Source: Bathymodiolus azoricus thioautotrophic gill symbiont (GTDB taxonomy: Bacteria > Pseudomonadota > Gammaproteobacteria > PS1 > Pseudothioglobaceae). Taken from it: a stretch of DNA of 16,894 nucleotides. The notes under the pieces are model-generated. The model was not told the DNA's origin. It made no database searches and saw only the letters and a program-made list of their open reading frames with translations. Where the stretch lies: NCBI RefSeq assembly GCF_001298715.1, contig NZ_CDSC02000065.1:1-16894 (forward strand), read 5' to 3'. Every line of letters starts with the position of its first letter. Position 1 is the stretch's first letter. Of this stretch, positions 6,645 through 14,350 are shown one piece after another. The position numbers and the translations under genes were made by a program.

Positions 6645-8519
6645 ATGCCAATAAAAACTAAAGACTATCTCGCTAAAGTCCGTCATAAGACTGGGTTTAC
6701 AGACTATAAGATAGCGAAAGAATACGATATCAATCAATCAAATTTAAGTAAATATAAATCAGGAAAACTAGCGCTATCAGAAACCCATGCTTGGCTGTTT
6801 GCAGGCATTTTGGGTATTAACCCTGCCGAAGTGGTGGCGAACACCAAGCTTGAACAGGCAAAAATCAGCAATAATGAAATGAAGGTTAAATTTTGGCAAG
6901 AACAGCTAGAAAACCTTAAAGATGGCTCAGAATCTCTAAAAATAGAAATCGCGCAAATTAACCCTATTGTTGGTGACTTAAGTAATAACGCTGAACAAAT
7001 TATTGATTTGTCGCGTAAAATCTTTGAATCAGGTGTGCATTTACTGGTTTTTCCAGAATTAGCACTCTGTGGTTATCCGCCAGAAGATCTACTCTTACGC
7101 GAGGGATTTATCACTCAGGTAGAAACCGAAATTGAGCGTATACGCAAACAATTACCCGAAGCCATGAGTGTTATATTTGGCTCTCCTACTCGCATTGACG
7201 AATGCTTATACAATAGTGCTATCTTAATACAGCATGGTAAAGTTCGTAGCTACCACAAGCAATATTTGCCAAATTACGGCGTATTTGATGAAAAACGCTA
7301 CTTTGCCTCTGGCCAAACGCCACTGGTGTTTGAATGTCAAAGACAACGCATTGGTGTCGTGGTTTGCGAAGATGCTTGGGACGAGACACCTGTTAGTAAT
7401 GCAGTTAATCAAGGCGCACAAACCATTATTAGTATTAACGCTTCCCCTTTTCAAGTGGATAAGCACAATCAGCGTCTACAAGTTGTTCGCCAGCGTGTTC
7501 TAGAAAACCAAATAGACTTTATTTATGTCAATGCAGTTGGCGGACAAGATGAATTGGTATTTGATGGTGGTTCGTTTGCAATGAACAACAAGGGCGAAGT
7601 AACTCACCAACTACCCTTCTTTCAAGCAACAACACAGACTCTGGATGCATCTATTATGGCAAGTAGCATAGAATCAATAGAAAAGACTATTTATGACGCC
7701 TTGGTGCTAGCCACTAAAGACTATGTGCAAAAGAATGGCGTATTTAATGGTGCGCTCATTGGTTTATCAGGTGGCATTGACTCTGCCTTGACACTGGCAA
7801 TTGCTGTTGATGCGCTGGGTAGTGAGAATGTTCAAGCTGTTATGATGCCTTATGAATACACTTCTGCCATGAGTATAGAAGACGCCAAAGCACAAGCCAG
7901 TAGTATGGATGTTGATTATCACGAAGTGAATATTTTTCCAATGATGAGTAGTTTCAATATGCAACTCGCCCCTTTATTTGTAGGCTTGCAAGCTGATGCC
8001 ACCGAAGAAAACCTACAAGCACGCATTCGTGGCACCCTACTAATGGCAATATCTAACAAATCTGGCAAAATATTACTTACCACAAGTAATAAATCTGAGA
8101 TGGCGGTTGGTTACGCTACACTGTATGGCGATATGTCAGGTGGCTTTGCGCCTCTTAAAGATATCGCTAAAACCATGGTATATCGTTTGGCTAAATACCG
8201 TAACACCATTAACTATATCATCCCTGGTCGCGTAATAGACCGTGCGCCATCAGCAGAACTAGCACCCAATCAAGTCGATCAGGACTCATTGCCTGAATAC
8301 GACGAACTTGATGCTATTTTGGAATTATTTATTGAGAAAAAATATTCTGTTGAGTATATTGTGCAGCAAGGGCATGATGAAAATACTGTAAAACGAGTTG
8401 CTAAAATGGTGTTTAACAATGAATACAAACGCCGACAAAGTGCCCCAGGGCCGAAAATCAGCCAAAATGCCTTTGGCAAAGAGCGCCGTTATCCGATAAC
8501 CTCTAAGTTTCAAGCTTGA
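6645..8519 (+). CDS. nadE: Glutamine-dependent NAD+ synthetase with fused N-terminal HTH domain
   Basis: This enzyme makes NAD+ from deamido-NAD+ (NaAD) with ATP and glutamine-derived ammonia. From residue 98 (LKIEIAQINPIVGDL) it is a standard two-domain enzyme. The nitrilase-type glutaminase has the triad E138 (FPELAL), K205 (YHKQYLPNYG) and C241 (VVCEDAW). The synthetase has the P-loop SGGIDS (375-380), ENLQARIRG (455-463), TSNKSE (480-485) and the terminal KERRYPITSKF. Residues 1-97 are extra: a Cro/CI-like helix-turn-helix (about 18-46, DYKIAKEYDINQSNLSKYKSG), then LGINPAEVVA and an amphipathic tail with FWQEQLE. These resemble small phage-type regulators of the DUF3693 kind. There is no start codon at the normal NadE start (codon CTA at 6936) and no stop between the parts, so the fusion is real in this sequence. 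The total is 624 residues against about 540 usually. No Shine-Dalgarno sequence precedes the ATG. Confidence 0.95.
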   Translation: MPIKTKDYLAKVRHKTGFTDYKIAKEYDINQSNLSKYKSGKLALSETHAWLFAGILGINPAEVVANTKLEQAKISNNEMKVKFWQEQLENLKDGSESLKIEIAQINPIVGDLSNNAEQIIDLSRKIFESGVHLLVFPELALCGYPPEDLLLREGFITQVETEIERIRKQLPEAMSVIFGSPTRIDECLYNSAILIQHGKVRSYHKQYLPNYGVFDEKRYFASGQTPLVFECQRQRIGVVVCEDAWDETPVSNAVNQGAQTIISINASPFQVDKHNQRLQVVRQRVLENQIDFIYVNAVGGQDELVFDGGSFAMNNKGEVTHQLPFFQATTQTLDASIMASSIESIEKTIYDALVLATKDYVQKNGVFNGALIGLSGGIDSALTLAIAVDALGSENVQAVMMPYEYTSAMSIEDAKAQASSMDVDYHEVNIFPMMSSFNMQLAPLFVGLQADATEENLQARIRGTLLMAISNKSGKILLTTSNKSEMAVGYATLYGDMSGGFAPLKDIAKTMVYRLAKYRNTINYIIPGRVIDRAPSAELAPNQVDQDSLPEYDELDAILELFIEKKYSVEYIVQQGHDENTVKRVAKMVFNNEYKRRQSAPGPKISQNAFGKERRYPITSKFQA

Positions 8520-8596
8520 TTGAATAAAAATTTATCCTATGTATTGGTATTGTCAAAATCATTAGAAAGATATTAAGCAAATAATTCTTGTTAATT

Positions 8597-9913
8597 TTAT
8601 CCGTAAGCTTTTCTCTGCTTATCTTTAGGGAATATTTTAAGCACACCTTTGGCTTTATACTTAGTTTCTTCTAATTCACACTGGGCAATAGAATCAAATA
8701 CAATACCAGCACCTGCTCTAAAGGTTAAAATCTTATCTTGCTTGCTGATAGTTCGGATTAGAATATTAAAATCCATTTTACCGTTACTGCTAATATAACC
8801 CAATGAACCCGTATAAGCTTGGCGTGGCATTTGCTCTAATTCAGCGATAATCTGCATACAACGCACTTTTGGGCAGCCAGTAATAGTGCCACCAGGAAAT
8901 AAAGCGCTGATTATGTCTTTAATGGTAATGCCCTGCTTGAGTTTGCCCTTGATGTTGGAAACAATATGATGCACGAAAGGATAAGTTTCCAACCCCATCA
9001 CTTCGTTGACATTGAGCGAACCATACTCACACACTCTGCCTAAGTCATTACGCTCTAAATCAAGCAACATAATATGCTCTGCTTGTTCTTTAGGGTGATT
9101 CACTAATTGCTGTTTAAGGAGTTCATCTTCCTCACCACTACCGCGTGGATGTGTGCCAGCGATCGGCCGAGTCTCTATTTGAGAGCCATCAACGCTAAAT
9201 AGACGCTCAGGGGAGGAGGAAATAATGCTAAAGTTCTCAAAGTTTGCTAAAGCAGCAAAAGGCGCTGGATTGGAGTGTTTTAACGCTTGATACACTTGTG
9301 TTGACTTAATATCGCTTGTGAGTTTGTATTGCCACTGGCGTGATAGGTTCACTTGAAACACATCGCCTGCAACAATATAGTCACGACTACGCTCAACACC
9401 CTTGGTAAACTTAGCCTCTTTTTCCCAAGATAACCCCCCCTGGATAGATGTCGTTGGAATATCTTGCAATTGTGCTATATCTGATAGTACTTGGCCTATG
9501 CGCTGTTGGTTGTCAAACTGGTCTAAGAGATAGGTTTTTTTATGTAGATGATCAACTACAATTGCTGTGGGTATTTTAACGGCAATCGCTACTGCTTGGC
9601 TGCTTGGTAGCAAATCATTTCTTAATATTGGCTCAATCTGTCCAATCAATTCATACGATAAATAGACGAACCAACCCCCTGTAAAAGGTAGATCACTGTT
9701 TACAGTAGGCATGTTAGTCTTTGATTCCAATTCAGAAAGGAAATCAAAATCATCTAAACTATTTAAAATAATTTGCTCACTAGGGTAAGCAAATAAAATC
9801 GAATAACGATTGTTCTGATTGTGATTAACGCTTTCTAATAGAAAAGGATAACGCTCAGAGTTTAGATGACATAAGGCGTCTAAAGCTACTTTGGGTATTT
9901 CTAAAGACTTCAC
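8597..9913 (-). CDS. pabB: Aminodeoxychorismate synthase component I (PabB-like)
   Basis: This is a chorismate-using enzyme that aminates chorismate to 4-amino-4-deoxychorismate on the way to p-aminobenzoate and folate. The 438 residues fit PabB better than TrpE (about 500). The N-terminal domain has RYPFLLESV and RYSILFAYP. The catalytic domain (about 165-430) carries GDVFQVNLSRQ, NPAPFAAL, SSSPERL, TRPIAGTHPRG, ERNDLGRVC, PGGTITGCPKVRCMQII and GAGIVFDS. The key motif reads PIAGT (A252), whereas E. coli PabB has a catalytic lysine (PIKGT) and TrpE has alanine, so an anthranilate synthase role cannot be excluded by sequence alone. No glutaminase partner (PabA/TrpG) is nearby. The start is GTG at 9913, 21 nt after the pal stop, with no clear ribosome site. 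It is probably the last gene of the iscX-tolB-pal run and converges with nadE. Confidence 0.87.
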   Translation of the reverse strand: MKSLEIPKVALDALCHLNSERYPFLLESVNHNQNNRYSILFAYPSEQIILNSLDDFDFLSELESKTNMPTVNSDLPFTGGWFVYLSYELIGQIEPILRNDLLPSSQAVAIAVKIPTAIVVDHLHKKTYLLDQFDNQQRIGQVLSDIAQLQDIPTTSIQGGLSWEKEAKFTKGVERSRDYIVAGDVFQVNLSRQWQYKLTSDIKSTQVYQALKHSNPAPFAALANFENFSIISSSPERLFSVDGSQIETRPIAGTHPRGSGEEDELLKQQLVNHPKEQAEHIMLLDLERNDLGRVCEYGSLNVNEVMGLETYPFVHHIVSNIKGKLKQGITIKDIISALFPGGTITGCPKVRCMQIIAELEQMPRQAYTGSLGYISSNGKMDFNILIRTISKQDKILTFRAGAGIVFDSIAQCELEETKYKAKGVLKIFPKDKQRKAYG

Positions 9914-9934
9914 TGCTAAGTTATAGGCGTGTCT

Positions 9935-10477
9935 CTATTTGTAGATAAACTCAACACGACGATTTTTATCATGTTCACTACTCTGTAGCTTTTCTTCGCC
10001 ATAACTCACCACTTCAATCCTATTGTCAAAGTCCAATATTTGCTTAACGCTTAAAGCACGATTTTCACCTAAAGCCAAGTTGTATTCACGCGTGCCACGC
10101 TCGTCTGCGTGCCCTTCTAGGCGCAATCTAATTTTTGGGTTATTCTGCATAAAGGCAATATGTTGCATGATTTCTTGATTGGCTTCTGGGTTGATAACAG
10201 CAGTATCGTAATCAAAATATAACACAAGCTTACCACCATTGGCTTTTAGTGCTGCAACCGCGTTTTCTCTTTCTTCTTTTGGCATCGCATCGGTATTTGC
10301 AACTTGCTCATTACCATTCCACTCAAAAGTCCCTTGTTCATACGCAATCGCATCAACCTCACCCGTACCTCTGTCTTCAATAACAACTTTGTTAGATTTT
10401 TCTTTTGAATTACCTATTATTGAGCAAGCACTTAATAGGGCTATAAGTGGTAATATTGCTATAATTTTCGTTTTCAT
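9935..10477 (-). CDS. pal: Peptidoglycan-associated lipoprotein Pal
   Basis: This outer-membrane lipoprotein anchors the envelope to peptidoglycan and works with TolB in the Tol-Pal system during constriction. A lipoprotein signal ends in the lipobox LSAC, with Cys18 lipidated and Ser19 at +2, which predicts outer-membrane sorting. After a linker of about 60 residues comes an OmpA-like domain (about 82-180). It contains YFDYDTAVINPEA, the diaminopimelate-binding segment GHADERGTREYNLALGENRA (122-141) and a C-terminal NRRVEFIYK. The 180-residue length is normal. A strong Shine-Dalgarno AAGGAG (10484-10489) lies 6 nt before the ATG. It follows tolB by 16 nt. The usual upstream partners tolQ, tolR and tolA and the downstream cpoB are not in this window. 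Confidence 0.95.
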   Translation of the reverse strand: MKTKIIAILPLIALLSACSIIGNSKEKSNKVVIEDRGTGEVDAIAYEQGTFEWNGNEQVANTDAMPKEERENAVAALKANGGKLVLYFDYDTAVINPEANQEIMQHIAFMQNNPKIRLRLEGHADERGTREYNLALGENRALSVKQILDFDNRIEVVSYGEEKLQSSEHDKNRRVEFIYK

Positions 10478-10493
10478 TGTTGTCTCCTTTTTA

Positions 10494-11786
10494 TTAATTT
10501 TCTAAACTACTTGACCAATTCGGCGCTCTTACTTCTGCATCATGTGCAGACAATTCATAGGAGCGATTGCCTTCCACGGATACCACTGATAACAAACCTT
10601 TTCCATTACGACGACTGGAAAAGATAATCATATCACCGTTTGGTGAAAAATACGGCGACTCATCTAATGTTCCACCGCTCATCATACTTAATTCTTGGCT
10701 TTCAATGTTTAACATTGCAATACGGTAATCATTATCAACACGGTGTACCAAAGCCAAATGCTTGCCATTTGGGGAAAATACAGCCTTTGCATTATAGCGT
10801 CCCGTGAATGTAGTACGATTAATATGCCCGCTTTTTAAGTTTTTAATGTAAATCTGTGCTTGACCAGAGCGATTAGAGGTAAACACAAGATTTTTCCCAT
10901 CAGGGGAATAACTTGCCTCGGTATCAATGTCCTTATGTTGCGTTAATCGACTTAATTTGTTATTGGTTAAATCATAAGAATAAATATCTTTGTTGCCTTT
11001 TTTAGATAGGGTTAACACAAGGCTTTTGCCATTTGGGTGCCAACTGGGTGATGAGGCAATACCATCAAAACGGGGTAGTTTTTTAATCTTTTTACGCAAG
11101 AATGGATGCCAAATAAACACTTCTGAACGCCCATTTTGAAAGGAAACATAGGCGATTTTCTTGTTTTTATATTTATGCTCTGGCGACCAAACTGGAGAAA
11201 GGATCGGGCTGTCTAATCTAATGCGACTTTTGGCATTCATTGCATCAGAGTCAGAAATATTAAGACTGTATTGCTTTATTCCTTTTGCATTTTCTTTTAC
11301 TGTGATATAGGTTAATAGCGTGTTAAATGAGCCGTTTTCACCCAATAACGCCTCGTAAATATAATCACTGAGTTGGTGTGCTGCTTTTCTAAAGCCACTA
11401 ACATGGACTCGCGTTGAGCGAGTAAACAACTGTGTATCACTATAAATATCAAATAAATTGACAGAAAGTCGATAAATATCATCACTTTCCTGCACAATAC
11501 TGCCAGTAACAAGTGCCTCTATGTTTTTTTCTTTCCAGTATTTTGTATTAATTTTATCCACAACGGCGATGGGAATAAGCGCATCAAAACGCCCTGAACG
11601 CTCTAAATTGTCGTGAATAATTTTGGAGATATCTTTGTCTTTAGACTTATTGCCAATCAGTTTGAATGGACTAATGGCAATTGGAAAAGCGTTTTCGTCT
11701 TTTTTAATGACAGTTACCTTTAATACTGCATGTGTATTGCCAATAGCAAATATTAAAATTAGCATTAACCACTTGCTTAATTTCAT
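10494..11786 (-). CDS. tolB: Tol-Pal system beta-propeller protein TolB
   Basis: This periplasmic protein links the TolQRA inner-membrane motor to Pal. The 430-residue product has a Sec signal peptide (hydrophobic core LMLILIFAIG, cleavage near A20 after THA). Its N-terminal alpha/beta domain includes AISPFKLIGNKSKDKDIS and ALVTGSIV. The C-terminal six-bladed beta-propeller shows repeated blades such as SPSWHPNGKSLVLTLSKKGN, ASYSPDGKNLVFTSNRSG, AVFSPNGKHLALVHR and PYFSPNGDMIIFSSRRNG. The length is exactly that of the family. The ATG overlaps the iscX stop by four bases (ATGA), so translation is probably coupled to iscX. Confidence 0.95.
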   Translation of the reverse strand: MKLSKWLMLILIFAIGNTHAVLKVTVIKKDENAFPIAISPFKLIGNKSKDKDISKIIHDNLERSGRFDALIPIAVVDKINTKYWKEKNIEALVTGSIVQESDDIYRLSVNLFDIYSDTQLFTRSTRVHVSGFRKAAHQLSDYIYEALLGENGSFNTLLTYITVKENAKGIKQYSLNISDSDAMNAKSRIRLDSPILSPVWSPEHKYKNKKIAYVSFQNGRSEVFIWHPFLRKKIKKLPRFDGIASSPSWHPNGKSLVLTLSKKGNKDIYSYDLTNNKLSRLTQHKDIDTEASYSPDGKNLVFTSNRSGQAQIYIKNLKSGHINRTTFTGRYNAKAVFSPNGKHLALVHRVDNDYRIAMLNIESQELSMMSGGTLDESPYFSPNGDMIIFSSRRNGKGLLSVVSVEGNRSYELSAHDAEVRAPNWSSSLEN

Positions 11787-11977
11787 TCTTTTTCTTCAAT
11801 CCAGTGCATCTGAATGGCTTCTAAGATTTTCTCACCCGATTTATCCTTGTCATCGTCAAACTCTTCTAAGTTAATCACCATCTGTCTTAAATCTACAAAA
11901 TTAATTATAGTGGGGTCAATTTCAGAGTGTGCCTCGTCTAATGCGATAGCAATATCTAGGGAATCAGTCCAAATCAT
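11783..11977 (-). CDS. iscX: Fe-S cluster assembly protein IscX
   Basis: IscX is a small acidic protein that binds IscS and iron and tunes Fe-S cluster assembly. The 64-residue protein matches the family from end to end. It has an opening MIWTDSLDIAIALDE, then DPTIINFVDLRQMV, then the iron-binding acidic stretch LEEFDDDKDKSGEKILEAI and an ending MHWIEEKE. A clear Shine-Dalgarno AAGGAG (11985-11990) lies 7 nt before ATG. In most gammaproteobacteria iscX is the last gene of the isc operon after fdx. Here it stands first in a run with tolB, pal and pabB and overlaps tolB by 4 nt. No other isc gene is in the window. This is the first gene of its transcription unit, but no convincing promoter was seen. 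An inverted repeat ATGGTT-12 nt-AACCAT (12001-12024) lies just upstream. Confidence 0.93.
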   Translation of the reverse strand: MIWTDSLDIAIALDEAHSEIDPTIINFVDLRQMVINLEEFDDDKDKSGEKILEAIQMHWIEEKE

Positions 11978-12024
11978 AAAGTTTCTCCTTAAATCTAATA
12001 ATGGTTAATTTTAATCCAAACCAT

Positions 12025-12110
12025 GGGGCCTTTGCATAAAATATGAATGATTAGAAAATTTAACTTTTTTAAACCTTGTCCTAGCAGGACTAAGACTGGG
12101 TTTAAAAAAT
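12025..12110. repeat. Nested inverted repeat, possible insertion-sequence end remnant
   Basis: The 183-nt gap between spoT and iscX holds an unusual structure. An outer perfect 11-bp inverted repeat (arms 12065-12075 and 12099-12109, TTTTTTAAACC and GGTTTAAAAAA) encloses a second hairpin GTCCT-AGC-AGGAC (12078-12090), which extends by CTT/AAG across one bulged base. About 40 nt away is GGGGCCTTTGCATAAAAT (from 12025), which resembles the CCTTTGCA-type termini of some IS5-family elements. No transposase or target duplication is visible. It may be a decayed IS tip, a miniature element or a transcript structure. It lacks the T run of a standard terminator on either strand. Confidence 0.35.
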
Positions 12111-12160
12111 CGTCAAGTGGGTGAAAAGTGGGTTTATGATTATTATTCCTACTTTATCTA

Positions 12161-14260
12161 CTAATCTCTACTCACTGAATATACAAATTTTAGACTTTTA
12201 ATAGCGCATATGGCTTCGTCTAATTGTGAAAGACCCGATACGCTAATCAATAATTTTAACGCCCTCATTGAGCCATTATTCTCTTCTACTTCTAAGTTCT
12301 CAATATTAACATTGGCCTTGGCAATAGCACTGGCAATAGAGGCTAACATGCCACGACGGTTTTCGTTTTGTATGCGAATCAGTACTTCAAATTCTTCATC
12401 GTCATCCGCCTGCCAGTCTACTTCTAACCATTGTTCATTTTTTTGCTTGGCACGAAGTAGATTGCCACAATCAAACCTATGCAGCACCAACCCTTTACTA
12501 TTGGTCAATATGCCAGCCACTTTGTCGCCTGGGATTGGATAACAACAACGCGCACAGCTGATAGAGTTATCTTTGGTGCTCTTGATGCTAACACGGTTAT
12601 TTGGCTCATCACCCTCTTTACCTTGAATTTTGTTAAGCACAAAAGACACTAAAATTTCTGATAAAGCAATTTTCATATACAAATCTTGTTTAGAGTTGCA
12701 CTTTAAGTTTTGTAAACAAGCTTGCCATTTTTCTTTACTAATAGGCGTACCATCACCTTGATAATCTAAGGCGTTGGTTAATAAATGTTCACCCAGTCGT
12801 ATTAATTTAGAGGCTGATTCTTCTTGTAAATTGTCTTTAATTGAAGTTTTTGCCTTCGTTGTAGCTACAATTTTTAACCAAGATGGGCGTGGTCTAGCAT
12901 TTTCATCGGTAATAATTTCAATCGTTTGTCCTGATTTTAGTTCAGCGTCAAGCCCAACATTCGTTTGGTTGACCTGAGCCCCAAGTGTTCTATTACCAAC
13001 ATTGGTGTGAATAGCATAAGCAAAATCTAGCACTGTGGACTTATAGGGTAACTGGATAATTTGACCTTTAGGTGTGAAAACAAATACCTCTGAGGGGGAT
13101 AAATCAGTTTTAGCACCCTCTAAAAATTCAATGGAAGTGTCTGAATTTTTCTGAATATCTAATAATGAAGCTATCCAATTGCCAGCCAATGCTGAAGTAT
13201 TAACACTTTTGCTCTTGTAATGCCAATGCGCTGCAATACCATATTCAGAGATAAAGTGCATCTCTTTTGTACGAATTTGTACTTCAATATAAACTTTACT
13301 TGGTCCAAATAATACTGTGTGCAGGGACTGATAGCCATTAGTCTTTGGCAGGGCAATATAATCTTTAAATTTACCAGGTACAGGTTTGTATAGATTGTGA
13401 ATAATACCCAATGCTTGGTAACACTGAGCCATATCGCCTACAACTACCCTAAATGCGTACATGTCAAGTACTCCAGAGAATTTAAGATGACAGCCTTTCA
13501 TCTTCTTATAGATGCTAGATGTTGTTTTCCTGCGCCCACTGGTTTTAATATTAGCCAATCCTTCTTGTCCTAAGCGAAATTTAATCTCATCTTGAATTTT
13601 TTCAATAATGGCTTTTAAATTGCCGTAGCGTTTGTTAATTTTATGATTTAATACCTGATAGCGATAAGGATGAGCATACTCAAAACACAATTCTTCCAAC
13701 TCTTTGTTGATATTATTTAAGCCTAAACGGCGTGCGATTGGCGCGTGAATTTCAGTGGTTTCTTTGGCAATTCTTTGTTGCTTCTCACGCGTCATTGATT
13801 GTAGTGTACGCATATTGTGTAGGCGATCAGCAAGTTTAATCATCATGACTCGCATATCTGTAGCCATTGCCAAAAACAACTTTCTAAAGTTTTGTGCCTG
13901 TTGTTCAATATTTGAGCGAAATTCTAAACCCGTTAATTTTGAAACTCCGTCTACGATATGTGCCACTTCTTCATTAAAATCTCGGACAATGTCTTCTCGT
14001 GTAAGTGTGGTGTCTTCAATACAATCGTGCAGTAACGCTGCAACAATGCAATGATAATCCAATTTTAATTTTGCTAAAATCATTGCCACACTAATTGGGT
14101 GGAACACATAGGCCTCGCCTGATTTACGATACTGTCCGTCGTGCGCTGTTGCTGCTAGTATATAAGCCTTATAAACACCTTCAACCTGTTCTTTTGACAT
14201 ATAGGTATCTAACACCTTACATAGGTCACTAATTAGAATTCTTTGTTCGGATAAAGGCAT
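12161..14260 (-). CDS. spoT: Bifunctional (p)ppGpp synthetase/hydrolase SpoT/Rel
   Basis: This long RelA/SpoT homologue makes and degrades the alarmone (p)ppGpp. Residue numbers count from an in-frame TTG at 14299. The hydrolase domain is intact: H53 in AHDGQYR, HDCIED (91-96) and KLADRLHNMRTL (155-166). The synthetase follows with SSIYKKM, DMYAFRVVV, FKDYIALPKTNGYQSLHT (311-328) and VEVQIRT-like IEVQIRT. A TGS domain (about 403-464, VFVFTPKGQIIQLP), a cysteine-containing segment (CARCCYPIPGDKVAGI, 582-597) and a C-terminal ACT domain (about 636-708) complete the protein. The intact HDxxED indicates hydrolase activity, so it is SpoT-type. The ATG at 14260 is preferred over the TTG at 14299 (13 codons longer). 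It matches the N-terminal length of E. coli SpoT, and a TATAAT at 14288-14293 would put the TTG upstream of the transcript. No ribosome site is strong for either start. Confidence 0.95.
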   Translation of the reverse strand: MPLSEQRILISDLCKVLDTYMSKEQVEGVYKAYILAATAHDGQYRKSGEAYVFHPISVAMILAKLKLDYHCIVAALLHDCIEDTTLTREDIVRDFNEEVAHIVDGVSKLTGLEFRSNIEQQAQNFRKLFLAMATDMRVMMIKLADRLHNMRTLQSMTREKQQRIAKETTEIHAPIARRLGLNNINKELEELCFEYAHPYRYQVLNHKINKRYGNLKAIIEKIQDEIKFRLGQEGLANIKTSGRRKTTSSIYKKMKGCHLKFSGVLDMYAFRVVVGDMAQCYQALGIIHNLYKPVPGKFKDYIALPKTNGYQSLHTVLFGPSKVYIEVQIRTKEMHFISEYGIAAHWHYKSKSVNTSALAGNWIASLLDIQKNSDTSIEFLEGAKTDLSPSEVFVFTPKGQIIQLPYKSTVLDFAYAIHTNVGNRTLGAQVNQTNVGLDAELKSGQTIEIITDENARPRPSWLKIVATTKAKTSIKDNLQEESASKLIRLGEHLLTNALDYQGDGTPISKEKWQACLQNLKCNSKQDLYMKIALSEILVSFVLNKIQGKEGDEPNNRVSIKSTKDNSISCARCCYPIPGDKVAGILTNSKGLVLHRFDCGNLLRAKQKNEQWLEVDWQADDDEEFEVLIRIQNENRRGMLASIASAIAKANVNIENLEVEENNGSMRALKLLISVSGLSQLDEAICAIKSLKFVYSVSRD

Positions 14261-14285
14261 TTGAATGTTATCAAGTTGATATTGC

Positions 14286-14318
14286 GTATTATAATACAAG
14301 TGTCACAGTATAATACTT
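14286..14318. promoter_or_regulatory. Divergent spoT/bamD promoter region with paired palindromes
   Basis: A perfect 12-bp palindrome, GTATTATAATAC (14286-14297), contains TATAAT on the minus strand (14288-14293), placed for spoT. A second near-palindrome, AGTATAATACT (14308-14318), contains TATAAT on the plus strand (14309-14314), placed for bamD about 37 nt before its ATG. The two are about 21-22 bp apart centre to centre. At 17 nt upstream of each -10 box, the other palindrome supplies only GTATTA, a weak -35. The reading as face-to-face promoters is inferred. Confidence 0.4.
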
Positions 14319-14350
14319 GCGCATATTCATAAATAACTATCTTTAAAATA

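Noticed and set aside
7224..7503. Frames on both strands inside nadE
   Set aside because: They overlap the conserved nitrilase domain of nadE in other frames, with no independent support.
8520..8596. Terminator between convergent nadE and pabB
   Set aside because: No stem of useful length with a T run is visible on either strand in these 77 nt.
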